From Brasilonema angustatum HA4187-MV1 (GTDB taxonomy: Bacteria > Cyanobacteriota > Cyanobacteriia > Cyanobacteriales > Nostocaceae), in the NCBI GenBank assembly GCA_019359695.1, contig JAHHGV010000020.1, positions 1-64,000 on the forward strand: DNA of 64,000 nucleotides, in the 5' to 3' direction. How positions within the stretch are numbered: the first letter of the stretch is position 1; each line of letters begins with the position of its first letter. Positions 1 through 8,117 of this stretch are shown piece after piece. The position numbers and the translations under genes are program-made. Below the pieces are notes generated by a model, which was not told the DNA's origin, did no database searches, and saw only the letters and a program-made list of their open reading frames with translations.

Positions 1-123
1 GCTACCACCACCTTGAATATTAGCAATATCCTCAGAACCGATTTCAGTTATAAAACTTTCCGGATCGTTGAAAAACAATTCAGTTCCTGCGGGTTTTAAA
101 TCCTTAACAGTAATATCAGCCAT
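1..123 (-). CDS. RiPP precursor peptide, copy 1 (cut by window edge)
   Basis: The first 41 codons read from the ATG at 123 towards the window start; the core peptide lies outside the window. The leader is identical, residue for residue and base for base, to that of the copy at 191-382. It contains LKPAGTELFF, DPESF and IANIQGGG, which is the acidic, double-glycine-terminated leader style of cyanobacterial RiPP precursors. An AGGAG ribosome-binding site sits seven bases upstream of the start. It follows the 191-382 copy on the same strand after 67 bases. The function is inferred from the neighbouring kinase and HopA1-type genes. Confidence 0.75.
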   Translation of the reverse strand, partial: MADITVKDLKPAGTELFFNDPESFITEIGSEDIANIQGGGS

Positions 124-190
124 TTGAGTTCTCCTTGAAATCAATGTTTTTTAGTATTTGGACAAACGCTTGTGTTTGATTGCTCAATCT

Positions 191-382
191 TTAGGTTCGG
201 CTGCAAGTATTACCAATGATGATCACACTGCAAGCTACGCTGCCACCTACACAAACGACGCTACCACCACCTTGAATATTAGCAATATCCTCAGAACCGA
301 TTTCAGTTATAAAACTTTCCGGATCGTTGAAAAACAATTCAGTTCCTGCGGGTTTTAAATCCTTAACAGTAATATCAGCCAT
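191..382 (-). CDS. RiPP (lanthipeptide-like) precursor peptide, copy 2
   Basis: This is a 63-residue peptide with a leader of about 40 residues (DPESF motif, ending IANIQGGG) and a short core. The core contains three Cys and several Ser/Thr, arranged as S-V-V-C, S-V-A-C and T-C-S. That spacing would allow Ser-to-Cys thioether rings of four residues. A ribosome-binding site AAGGAG precedes the ATG. It lies downstream of the HopA1-type and APH-type genes on the same strand, which are the dehydration enzymes of class V lanthipeptides and thioamitides. That the peptide is the substrate is an inference from position and composition. The Gly-Gly junction would suit a C39-type peptidase, but none is visible in the window. 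Confidence 0.8.
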   Translation of the reverse strand: MADITVKDLKPAGTELFFNDPESFITEIGSEDIANIQGGGSVVCVGGSVACSVIIIGNTCSRT

Positions 383-827
383 TTGATTTCTCCTTTCACA
401 TTTGAATGGTTTTTAGTATTTGTTAATCAAATACTTTTGTTTGCTTCATGATTAAATACTAAAAAATCTCCTTACGTAATTCAAGCATTTTTGCTCTATT
501 TTAGGAAATAAAATCTACATTTTGAGGTGACAAGAGAGTTGTTTCTACCTTTAATTTAAAAAAAATAATTATATAAAAGTTATATAAATAGAGCTTTTTT
601 GTAAAAACTACTTGTAGGGGTAGATGAAGTTGATAAGTGTATCAACTGAAAGTAGTAGAACTAAATAAAGCAATAAGAAATGTCTCTATCCTAAGTAAGA
701 GAAATAACTGCAATAATTATTTCTCCAGAAGTTTGAAATGTTAGCAAAACCAATAAAAAAGCCCAAGAGGATTCTTGGGCTGAACTAGAAAAGTTTGAAT
801 GTGCAATTTTTTTAGAGATTTGAAGTA
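383..827. other. AT-rich intergenic region between precursor and HopA1-type gene
   Basis: No supported gene is seen in these 445 bases. The stretch is AT-rich and must hold the promoter of the precursor genes, because a strong terminator at 760-781 ends the biosynthetic operon before it. No clear -35/-10 pair could be assigned. Confidence 0.5.
760..781 (-). terminator. Rho-independent terminator of the biosynthetic operon
   Basis: A perfect nine-base stem AGCCCAAGA/TCTTGGGCT with a four-base loop is followed, on the minus strand, by TTTTTTATT. It lies 47 bases beyond the HopA1-type stop codon and would separate the enzyme operon from the precursor genes. Confidence 0.9.
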
Positions 828-1964
828 TCAATCACATAGCTTGACTGGTGCATAGATGTCTTCAGAGTTGGCATTGAGGTAGGCCCGCTGCCAGTCAATT
901 CCCAATCGGGAGAATTGCTCAAAAATAAAGGTCAACCTCGCCTCTGGTGAGTCATCCCCTTTGTCGCAAGCTTCCAGCAATCCATTAGCGACTATCTGAC
1001 ACCGATTCATCCCAAAGCTTTCTCGGTCAGTAAACTTGTGGTCTGGTTCTTCTGCTAACCCCAACCCTGGTGCAAGCAGCTTGGTGAATAAGGGAACTTC
1101 TGGCTGAAAATGCGATCGCAATTGGTAAACTGTCGAAATAACAGAGGCGATCGCTTCATAGTCGCTCTTGTCAAAGTACAAAACTCCTGAGTCGTAGCGC
1201 TTGTAATCAGCTGGGTTGTACAAAACCTTGAAGTTAAAAGGAATAGCCATTTCGTTCAGATGCTGCGTGAGAGCACTCATAACCGCAACTGCACCTTCTG
1301 AAGTCAAATTGAAGTAGATTCGCACAGTCTGCTGATGACCCTCTAAATTGAGACGAATTGGTCCTGCATTGCCCACCGCCACATAAAAACCGCTTTGGAG
1401 CAGATTTTTCGGCATGCGGATAGCCACCTGTTCACCCACCACAACAGTAGCTTGTGCTGATTGCAGATGCCGATCGCGCTCAATATGTAACCTTAGACCA
1501 TTCTTAGTCACGGCTACGCTGCCATCACTTTCTTCCCAGAGAACATACCAACAAGAGTCAAAGTAGCCAGTGCCGCTATTACTTTCGTGCAAGCGATTGT
1601 AAAAACCCAAGTCTACTCCCAAAAAAGTATTGTTCTCTAAGTCCAGTGGCAGAGGATTGGAATCTGTTAGGCGTGCGTGGGTAGTTCGCATACCACCGTT
1701 GTAATAGATGCCGTAGAGAAAAGAGCGCAGTTGCAGGCTCACATATTTGCACTGAATCTCTACAGGGATTTGCTGAAAGCGGGCGATCGCCTCTGCTGGC
1801 AGTTCAAAGGGTTTGTAATCTGGATGACGAATGCTGAAGTCAGACTCGATCTGAACCTTGCTCGCAATTTCTTGCAGAGCATCCAGCACTCGCTTAGTTG
1901 CTACATCTGGCTGTTGAATTAGAGAATCTAGTAATTGTGTCATGGTTGAGTTGCGACTAAACAT
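828..1964 (-). CDS. HopA1-family (LxmY/TvaD-like) RiPP dehydration protein
   Basis: This 378-residue protein resembles the cyanobacterial T3SS effector HopA1 family. The N-terminal part carries the LRSFLYGIYYNGG stretch and the C-terminal part includes GLGLAEEPD and ESFGMNRCQIVANGLL. In class V lanthipeptides (LxmY) and thioamitides (TvaD), HopA1 homologues work with an APH-like kinase and eliminate phosphate from phospho-Ser/Thr. It starts one base after the kinase stop codon, so the two are probably co-translated. An internal ATG at 1943 is an alternative start. The assignment rests on family resemblance plus the kinase and precursor context; catalytic residues were not mapped. Confidence 0.8.
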   Translation of the reverse strand: MFSRNSTMTQLLDSLIQQPDVATKRVLDALQEIASKVQIESDFSIRHPDYKPFELPAEAIARFQQIPVEIQCKYVSLQLRSFLYGIYYNGGMRTTHARLTDSNPLPLDLENNTFLGVDLGFYNRLHESNSGTGYFDSCWYVLWEESDGSVAVTKNGLRLHIERDRHLQSAQATVVVGEQVAIRMPKNLLQSGFYVAVGNAGPIRLNLEGHQQTVRIYFNLTSEGAVAVMSALTQHLNEMAIPFNFKVLYNPADYKRYDSGVLYFDKSDYEAIASVISTVYQLRSHFQPEVPLFTKLLAPGLGLAEEPDHKFTDRESFGMNRCQIVANGLLEACDKGDDSPEARLTFIFEQFSRLGIDWQRAYLNANSEDIYAPVKLCD

Positions 1965-1965
1965 C

Positions 1966-3126
1966 TTAAGCAGCAGTACAGCTCAAACGTCCAGATTCAG
2001 CAGCAGCAGTGCCAAAAGTCGTTGACATGGATTGTTCTGGACGGCATAACAATGTCTTAGCTACCTGAAGCATGATTATTGCGATATTGCCGAAGGTTTT
2101 CTGAAACTGAATCATCGCCAAAATCTGTTGAATCAATACAAGACCGGCAAATTGCACCACACGCCGCAAGAAATCAGGGCGCTGTTGTAAGATTTCTGGG
2201 AAGGTGTCGAAATAAGCCAAGGTCAGAACAGCGATCGAAGGCTGAAGCACCTCAAGGGGAGTCGCCGCTAGGCGTAGAGATTCTTCAATACTGAGTGCAT
2301 TGCTGATCACCAAGCTACTTAACCAAATTTCCAGATAGCTGGCGATAAGTGTTCCCAAATCAAAAGCAGGGTCTCCCCAATTACAGCGCTCCCAGTCAAT
2401 GAAGCGCACAATGCTGTCACCGGATTGCTGCCAATTGGTGTGCAGGAGAATATTGTTCAACTTCAGGTCATGATGCGTCAGGCAACAAGGAGCGAAAGCG
2501 CTGCCCAGTTCTCTTATCGCTTGCCCCAAGCTGTCGTAGCGCTGATAGAGCGAAAAGAATTTTAGCGCATCTGCGGGTACTCCTCCAAAAATTTCCGGTC
2601 CAATCCGTTCCAGCCCCCGAATCAAGTTAAGCACTTGACCAGTGAGGGCGTCCTTTTGATTTTGATGGAAGAATTCCCGATAGTTCTGACGATTGAAGCT
2701 GGCACGATGGATAGTAGCTAAAACAGTGCCAATTGCAGAGGCGATTTGGCTTGGGAAGTTCTTTTCCTGAGCGTAGAAATCAGTCAAATCTTGATAGTCA
2801 TCCAGATACCTGAAGACAAGAATCGAATTCTCTGGGTCAAAATTGAGCACCACCGGCAGCAATGGGCGAAGGTGATCCAGTTCTGGAAATTGGTTTAAGA
2901 ACTCTTGAACACGCCATTCGCCTAAAAACTCACCAAATGTTTTCCCATCCTGATAGTACCGCTCTTGCTTGACAAGGAGTTTAGAACCATCTGGTAAACT
3001 CACTCTCAAGTTAAAATTCTTGGCAGCTACTAATTCAATCTGGAGCTGGGTTTGTTGTTCGGTGGTACAAAGACCCTGACTAAATAAATAATTGCCTACG
3101 TTTTGGGAGCTTAACAGTAGTGTCAT
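1966..3126 (-). CDS. APH-fold kinase (LxmK/TvaC-like) of the RiPP operon
   Basis: A 386-residue phosphotransferase of the aminoglycoside/choline kinase fold. The Brenner-type catalytic motif LTHHDLKLNNILL (H-x-D with the downstream Asn) is followed by the metal-binding FIDWERCNWGDPAFDLG, and an N-terminal Lys lies in LLVKQERY. The context argues for Ser/Thr phosphorylation of the precursor rather than antibiotic resistance: the start codon overlaps the stop of the HTH gene (TAATG) and the stop is one base from the HopA1-type start. The C-terminal tail is longer than a plain APH and ends with a low-complexity Ser/Thr/Ala stretch. Confidence 0.85.
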   Translation of the reverse strand: MTLLLSSQNVGNYLFSQGLCTTEQQTQLQIELVAAKNFNLRVSLPDGSKLLVKQERYYQDGKTFGEFLGEWRVQEFLNQFPELDHLRPLLPVVLNFDPENSILVFRYLDDYQDLTDFYAQEKNFPSQIASAIGTVLATIHRASFNRQNYREFFHQNQKDALTGQVLNLIRGLERIGPEIFGGVPADALKFFSLYQRYDSLGQAIRELGSAFAPCCLTHHDLKLNNILLHTNWQQSGDSIVRFIDWERCNWGDPAFDLGTLIASYLEIWLSSLVISNALSIEESLRLAATPLEVLQPSIAVLTLAYFDTFPEILQQRPDFLRRVVQFAGLVLIQQILAMIQFQKTFGNIAIIMLQVAKTLLCRPEQSMSTTFGTAAAESGRLSCTAA

Positions 3127-3734
3127 TATACTTTTAAATCGCTATATTTATTGATGTTGATGTTGAGAGAACATGGGAGATTAGGCTCAGAGGAAGATTG
3201 TAGGTCGCCAATTGTGATGTGGGTGCTTTCCTTGGACGTTACTTTCTCTACTGTCTGGGTTCCTCGAGTCGAAAGCCCCATTTTTTTCAGCAAAAGGTTA
3301 ATGTTGCGATCACTGACCGAAATCCCCAACTCTTTCTCCAAGTGCTTGCTCAACCAATGGGCTGTCCAAGTCTGAAACGAATATCCATAATCACGGGGAC
3401 TATGGGTAACCAGTTCTTTCAAACGCTGCAAATATTCTTCATTAACTGCCTTCGGACGACCAATTGGAGACTCTTGCCATTGGTGCGCCATTCCAGTACG
3501 TGCTATGTGCATCCAATGCCGTGCTGTTGCTGGACAACACCCCAAGGTTTGACAAATTTCGGTTTGAGATTTCCCCGAATCTGCGAGCAACATAATTTCA
3601 ATGCGTTGGCGATAAGACTCAGGTAAATCCTTATGCAAACTTTTTTGCAGCATTTTGCGCTGAAACGGTGTTAAAAATTTACCTGTTGCATTGTCTATTG
3701 CTTGAGTGTCAGGTTTTGTTCGGTCATGAGACAT
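3126..3734 (-). CDS. Transposase-like double helix-turn-helix protein heading the RiPP operon
   Basis: A 202-residue protein with an N-terminal HTH (IEIMLLADSGKSQTEICQTLGC) and a second winged-helix region (GYSFQTWTAHWLSKHLEKELGISVS). This is the arrangement seen in the DNA-binding half of IS630-type transposases. No DDE catalytic domain follows; the tail is Ser/Asn-rich and its TAA stop overlaps the kinase start by one base. It therefore looks like a domesticated DNA-binding module acting as the operon regulator. Another reading is a truncated transposase ORF co-opted by position. Confidence is high for the HTH content and moderate for the regulatory role. Confidence 0.75.
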   Translation of the reverse strand: MSHDRTKPDTQAIDNATGKFLTPFQRKMLQKSLHKDLPESYRQRIEIMLLADSGKSQTEICQTLGCCPATARHWMHIARTGMAHQWQESPIGRPKAVNEEYLQRLKELVTHSPRDYGYSFQTWTAHWLSKHLEKELGISVSDRNINLLLKKMGLSTRGTQTVEKVTSKESTHITIGDLQSSSEPNLPCSLNININKYSDLKV

Positions 3735-4040
3735 AGTAAGTAAAATTAGACTGCTTGAAATATCCCTAAAAAATTAATGATTTTTTTTTAAGATTAATGC
3801 ATTTCAAATATGCTATGCTCTTACTTCAAACTCATTAAATAATTTGCAATAAAGCTCTGCTTGGCTTTAAATTGTTCTTAATCTTTTTTTATACTTTCGT
3901 TAATTATGTTAAAAATCAAGCTTTTTCAGTTGATTTTTCCGACACAATAAAAGGAGATATGTCTCCAAATAGGAATTGGCCAACCGACGTTAACAATACT
4001 AATTGCTAATACGAGTAAAGCGATCACAAGGTGCGCCCTA
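3735..4040. other. Intergenic region upstream of the RiPP operon
   Basis: This AT-rich stretch includes a run of T at about 3780-3790. It presumably holds the promoter of the HTH-kinase-HopA1 operon. No operator palindrome or convincing -35/-10 pair was identified, and no sigma-54-type site was seen. Confidence 0.4.
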
Positions 4041-4045
4041 TGCCT

Positions 4046-4100
4046 GACTCACTTCGTGAGTCCCCTGAACGGAGTTCAGGGCAACAAGCGGAGCTTGTTG
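4046..4100. repeat. Three back-to-back perfect mini-hairpins
   Basis: GACTCAC-TTC-GTGAGTC (4046-4062), CCCTGAAC-GGA-GTTCAGGG (4063-4081) and CAACAAGC-GGA-GCTTGTTG (4082-4100) abut without a spare base. Each is a perfect stem with a three-base loop. They lie at the edge of the decayed transposase. Confidence 0.9.
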
Positions 4101-4109
4101 AGGTATAAA

Positions 4110-4479
4110 CGGGCGATCGCTCATGCGTTGATGCATCTGCTGCCAGTGCCAAACGCTTTTCGTTCTCCGGCCTTTGGCTTAAAATCCAGCATAGCAGTGG
4201 ACTAAAACAGGATGTGATATCAAGTGTTGCCCGTCCGGTTTTTGTTTTATCTTCCCCGTCTCGATACCATTCCCGTAGTTGCTGACGCACAGTATTTTCC
4301 TTTTTACCCAGTAGTTCTGCTAAAAAGACTGAAACTGTTGTCAACCCGCGCTTATTGCATCATTACCATTCCAAAGCTCCACATTGCCAGTACGACAGCT
4401 TGAGGCTTTAGTTGTTTCGCATTTTTTCAATTACTTTTCTCGTCCATTCTCTTAATTCCTTACTTTTTCCTACCTGCAT
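4110..4479 (-). pseudogene. IS4-family-like transposase remnant
   Basis: Read on the minus strand from the ATG at 4479, three frames together give KELREWTRKVIEKMR, then KQLKPQAVVLAMWSFGMVM, then RGLTTVSVFLAELLGKKENT and RQQLREWYRDGEDK, ending at RLALAADAST. This is the N-terminal part of a DDE transposase of the type common in cyanobacteria. At least two frameshifts separate the blocks and the catalytic C-terminal half is absent. The open frame 4024-4344 therefore covers only one segment. The family name is by resemblance. Confidence 0.7.
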
Positions 4480-4990
4480 TCACTTTATTACACCCTGGAT
4501 TATCCTCTGCTTTTGCCTTAAATATTTCTGCGGACTTCCATCAGATAAGTATTTTACCTGCTTCTCTATGCCTTTCTTAAATACTTACCCTTGAAAGGTG
4601 TAAGGAACCCCATCAATAAATTGAGGGGCTTGATACAAGGACGCCGTATTTCTCGCACCATGTGTCTCGAAATACATCTTTTTTCTTTTCCATGTTTAAA
4701 AACAGGAGCCAGTGCCGTGGGCGAGTCTCTCGACTTGAGGCATCTGGCGTGGGCTTGTTCCTTTTCGGGGCTAATTATCCCTTACACCCCTACACCCCTA
4801 TACCCGCCCCGAAGGGGCTTGGTCAACAATTACGTTGGGGAGCAAGCAAAATGTATTTTATTATACTTTAAAACTTCTGCCTTCTCCTTCAAAGACGCTG
4901 CGCGAACGTACTTCTGCCTTTCTTTTTGACAGACATTAATAAAGGAGTTTTGTCTTTTTCAGTTAATTCGTCGCTCTCCCCTGCTTCCCT
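4480..4990. other. Repeat-rich region without a gene
   Basis: This region contains a copy of the dispersed palindrome at 4705-4754 and a stretch (about 4600-4690) resembling, in the opposite orientation, the sequence near 45850-45960. It also has pyrimidine-rich TACACCCC runs. Open frames here have no recognisable protein content. Confidence 0.5.
4705..4754 (+). repeat. Dispersed palindromic repeat, copy A
   Basis: It begins GGAGCCAGTGCCGTGGGCG and ends CATCTGGCGTGGGC, with an internal CGAGTCTCTCG arm. Near copies lie at about 35890-35945 (same strand) and 34620-34680 (opposite strand), and a diverged relative at 58545-58680. Confidence 0.8.
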
Positions 4991-5012
4991 TGAATAGTCA
5001 CATCTATCGGCA

Positions 5013-5149
5013 TCACTTAGCAAGCTAGCTGCGTGTAATAGCGGATTAATATTACTTTGATTACCCACCACCAGAGTCACCATATTTTCAGGCTTCAAGT
5101 ATTGCTGCGCCACTCGTTACACATCAGCTGCTGTGATAGCGGCGATCGC
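5013..5149 (-). pseudogene. M16 (insulinase-family) peptidase C-terminal remnant
   Basis: The minus strand reads AIAAITAADV, a TAA stop (5117-5119), RVAQQYLKPENMVTLVVGNQ, then a short unrelated tail. This matches the C-terminal end of cyanobacterial M16 zinc peptidases, where a Gln codon would be expected at the stop. Everything upstream, including the HxxEH active site, is missing and is replaced by an IS630-type fragment. Confidence 0.65.
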
Positions 5150-5164
5150 ACAGCGCGCATACCC

Positions 5165-5371
5165 CTTGTTGATTGTAACGTCGTGCCAAACGGCGAATCC
5201 ATTCCCGGCTGTAGCCTCTTACTTCCGCTACTTCTGCTGTTGTTTTCTCTTTGGCGCGAGCAGCCAAATTATTTGATAGTGACGGCTTTCAACTAGGTCA
5301 GAGCACTGACGATAACGTTGTTCGAGTTCTTCAACCCCCAAGTGCGGTTGAATCGTTACAAGTTTCGGCAT
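5165..5371 (-). pseudogene. IS630-type transposase N-terminal remnant
   Basis: From the ATG at 5371 the sequence reads MPKLVTIQPHLGVEELEQRY and then ESRHYQIIWLLA. After a frameshift it continues KEKTTAEVAEVRGYSREWIRRLARRYNQQG. This is the HTH region of an IS630-type ORFA. It is frameshifted and truncated, and its 3' end runs into the M16 peptidase remnant. Confidence 0.65.
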
Positions 5372-5413
5372 TGGCGATCGCTATTGGTATATGCACACAT
5401 ATTTTATTAAACA

Positions 5414-5923
5414 CTATTCATCCGGACTTGATATCACAGGTCCTGCTGTGAAGCGGTTGCGATCGACGACCACATGACCTCCTACTACTGGAATCGCGCC
5501 AAAGGGAGCAAGTGCCTCGATTGCCTGAAAATTTGTTGTTGCCCGGTAACCAGTCAATAAGCCCGCAGCAGCCAACGTCAGGCTACCAGCGCAGATGCCG
5601 ATGATATACTTGGCGCGATCGCCTCGGTCAGCGAGAAATGCCAACGTTTCTTCATCAGACAAAAGATTGGTTGTAGAGGCTCCAACACACAGAACATCGA
5701 GGTTTTGGGGACAATCGGCAAAGGTGGTCGTAGCGTGCATCCCTTCCCGATGCACCATGCCAGAGGATTCAGTATTTTTCTGAGGGTTGGTGTGCTTCCA
5801 GAGGAAGTGAATGTCGCAATTTGGAGCATCACAGAACGCTGTGTAGACACCGATAATGTCGGGAACAAAGCAGTTCGGGTCTGCAAGAATACCAATTTGT
5901 AGGCGATCTAGAGCTTGGGTCAC
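5414..5923 (-). pseudogene. DJ-1/PfpI-family protein, C-terminally truncated
   Basis: The 169 residues include the nucleophile-elbow region YIIGICAGSLTLAAAGLL and the FQAIEALAPFGAIPVVGGHVVVDRNRFTAGPV strand typical of PfpI/isonitrile-hydratase-like proteins. These proteins usually run another 40-60 residues. Here the frame ends with an unrelated ISSPDE where the neighbouring IS remnant begins. The Cys nucleophile and its Gly-rich surround are intact, so residual activity cannot be excluded, but loss of the final helix makes a broken gene more likely. Confidence 0.7.
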
Positions 5924-6066
5924 TTTGTTTCTCCTGGATGTGAATTCTTTTCGGTATTAGGCATAGCATCTATGCTAGAAATACGACTGGGTTATGCCTA
6001 GACCTCAATCGAGTACACTTTCTGCCATTGCCATAGTGGCAATTCCTTTGCAGCTTCTGTTTGAAG

Positions 6067-6303
6067 CTATCGACCAAGCTGAGAGTGAACAAGATCTGCG
6101 AGTGGACATTGTGGGTTGTGCCCTAAGGAAGTGTAGATAGGTAATAAGTTGTAGCGCTTCATATCGCCAAAATTGCGGGCACCAATTTCAGCACTCATAT
6201 ACCAACCGTTAAAGGTTCTGGTGCAAAAATACCAGGACGACTCGTTTTCCAACAAAAACGCTTGCCGCTGAGCTGACCAAACCGATGAATTAGACCACGA
6301 CAC
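6067..6303 (-). pseudogene. Nitric oxide synthase oxygenase-domain fragment
   Basis: The segment encoded by about 6213-6136 reads FNGWYMSAEIGARNF followed by GDMKRYNLLPI. This is the substrate-arginine pocket of NOS oxygenase domains (W-Y-M-x-x-E-I-G, whose Glu binds the guanidinium). A one-base shift just upstream gives IFAPEP joined to FNGWYM, as expected for the family, so a frameshift is likely. The heme-thiolate Cys region and the reductase domain are not visible. Only a fragment of a few tens of residues remains; the open frame on either side is not NOS-like. Confidence 0.55.
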
Positions 6304-6315
6304 CTAAGTGCTTCC

Positions 6316-7443
6316 CTATAGCTCAGCTAGTAGCGGACTGTAGTTTGCGCGATAGACGGAGTTCGCTAGGTAGCGCGTCATGAAATTTCGGATGATCGGC
6401 GGGAGATTTCGTATCTGGTCCCGACGGTGGGTCTGTTCATGTACCCAGCGAATCCGAGTGATCCGTTGGGTTGTATATTCATCCAGTACTTGCGCGACGT
6501 CTCGCTCCGACACGATCAACTTGGACAGCACGAGTGCGTCCTCAAAAGCCATTGCTGCACCCGACGCCATATTGGGTGATGTTGCATGGGCAGCATCGCC
6601 GATGAGTAAGACCCTACCCGAACCCCACGGCTCCTGCAGGATGTCCTCGATGACACCAAAGTGGATCTGTTCTGAAGACTGGAGTTCTGCCAGCGCTTCA
6701 GGCACTGGACTGGCGTAAGATCCGAAGCGCGATCGCAGCCGCTCCAGTCGTCCTTCTAGAGGATCATCAAGAGGCTGAGCGATTGCAGCGTCAGCGTAGC
6801 AATATACTTGACCGCCACCGACTGGGATGAACAGAAAGACTCCACGGTGCCCGGCAAAGACGGTCCATCCCGTTATCGATGGCGGACACGACACCAGGAA
6901 CCGCCAGCCCACCTGACCACAATAGCGGGGCTGCGAGTCCCCGAAGATCAGCTTGCGAATCGATGAACGCACACCATCGGCACCCACCACGAGATCGTAG
7001 AGACTCTCGGTTCCATTGCTGAATTGAACTGCAACGAGGTTCTCACGCTGCTCAAGTGCAACCACGGTTGTCGAGAAGTGAAGCTGTGCAGTTCCCAAGG
7101 CCTCGACCATGATGCTCTGGAGCGCAGTTCGGCGAATACCCACACAGGGACCGCAGCTTGCCCATACGCTTTCAGTATCGATCGTGGCTAGCTTTCGACC
7201 CCGATCATCTAGCAGTGTCTGAGTCCGTATCAACGAACCTTGGCGAAGGACCTGGTCGAACAGATTCAACGACCGAAGCGCACGCATCGCATTTCCAACA
7301 AGGTAAATACCCGCACCATGAACAGACCATGCCGCCTGGCGCTCCACGATATCGGGATTCAGTCCCTGACGCTTGAGGGCAATAGCAAGACTAAGCCCAG
7401 CCATGCCGGCTCCAACGATGAGAACACGCTCAATTTTAGGCAT
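6316..7443 (-). CDS. FAD-dependent monooxygenase (salicylate-hydroxylase-like)
   Basis: A 375-residue class A flavoprotein monooxygenase. Visible motifs are the N-terminal dinucleotide fold GAGMAGL, the central DG motif GADGVRSSIR and the C-terminal GD motif GDAAHATSPNMASGAA. Length and motif order match intact single-component aromatic hydroxylases that use NAD(P)H and FAD. AGGA lies about nine bases before the ATG. It is the only intact gene in a region of remnants, and base composition is somewhat richer in GC than the flanks. The substrate is unknown. Confidence 0.85.
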   Translation of the reverse strand: MPKIERVLIVGAGMAGLSLAIALKRQGLNPDIVERQAAWSVHGAGIYLVGNAMRALRSLNLFDQVLRQGSLIRTQTLLDDRGRKLATIDTESVWASCGPCVGIRRTALQSIMVEALGTAQLHFSTTVVALEQRENLVAVQFSNGTESLYDLVVGADGVRSSIRKLIFGDSQPRYCGQVGWRFLVSCPPSITGWTVFAGHRGVFLFIPVGGGQVYCYADAAIAQPLDDPLEGRLERLRSRFGSYASPVPEALAELQSSEQIHFGVIEDILQEPWGSGRVLLIGDAAHATSPNMASGAAMAFEDALVLSKLIVSERDVAQVLDEYTTQRITRIRWVHEQTHRRDQIRNLPPIIRNFMTRYLANSVYRANYSPLLAEL

Positions 7444-7789
7444 TTTGGTAATCCTTCCGACTTGATCTGTATTGGAAGCTGAAAGAGACCGAAGCGAGGT
7501 GGGAGATCAGTTCATGAAGTTTGTGCAACCTAACGCTAGACTTCAGCGGCTCTTTGCCCGCCGCGCATGCGGTTCAACCGACAGCAACTCAACTGCTGAT
7601 TGGACTGAACTGATTCTATCTAACACCCAAAACGGGATTGTAGACAGAAAGATTTCTGTACAACATACCCCTATATGCAATCAAAAGAGTACCCGATCGA
7701 GGTCTGGGCAGAGTGGGTTGCCATCCCTAGTATACCGAACTGCTGCTGCCCGATTAAACGCTGTGCAACCAATGCACTCCCTATTGTCT

Positions 7790-7981
7790 GACTTGCGATC
7801 GGCGACTGCAATCGGACCAGAAGCTTACTATCAATTCGTAGCTGAAGGTCGAATACAACCCCATCACGCAGAAGCGTTTGGTTTTTCTCAGGACACGCTC
7901 AAGCTAGAGCAGGGAGAGGAAATTCAGTGTGATGTTGTTGTATTCTCTTTAGGTTCGCTGACTTCCGTATTTCCCTATTAA
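7790..7981 (+). pseudogene. Flavin-containing monooxygenase-like C-terminal fragment
   Basis: The end of the open frame 7472-7981 reads AIGPEAYYQFVAEGRIQ, LKLEQGEEIQCDVVVFSLGS and then a stop. This resembles the region of FAD/NAD(P)-binding monooxygenases that follows the second nucleotide fold (G-E-x-I-x-C-D-x-V-V-F-x-T-G). The preceding part of the frame shows nothing recognisable. The usual C-terminal domain is missing, so it is treated as a remnant. Confidence 0.4.
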
Positions 7982-8117
7982 TAGATAGGAGTTGAAATGG
8001 AGATAAGCGAATTCATTGTTTGGAAACAAGTTGATTTATTGTGCTTATCATTTTAACCATTTTTACAGTTATCTATGTCATTTTGAAATCTTCTTTAGTT
8101 TTTATTAGGAAATAAGA

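Larger units (their letters stand above)
1..385. repeat. Direct duplication of precursor leader and start region
   Basis: Bases 1-126 recur exactly at 260-385 (offset 259). This covers the leader codons and the start codon. The sequence upstream of each start is similar but diverged, so the pair arose by a recent tandem duplication or is kept identical by gene conversion. Confidence 0.9.

Noticed and set aside
2007-2026. Possible sigma-54 site TTGGCACTGCTGCTGC before the HopA1-type gene
   Set aside because: The -12 element is CTGC rather than TTGC, it lies in kinase coding DNA rich in GCTG repeats, and the operon has another structure.
1966-3126. Aminoglycoside phosphotransferase (antibiotic resistance)
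   Set aside because: It is co-translated with HTH and HopA1-type genes and adjoins RiPP precursors; a resistance role has no support.
4591-4929. Open frames with transmembrane-like stretches
   Set aside because: They translate repeat and pyrimidine-rich DNA with no protein family and no ribosome-binding site.
5165-5190. TTGGCACGACGTTAC as a sigma-54 site
   Set aside because: The -24 half is good, but no GC follows at the required 12-base spacing; it lies inside an IS remnant.
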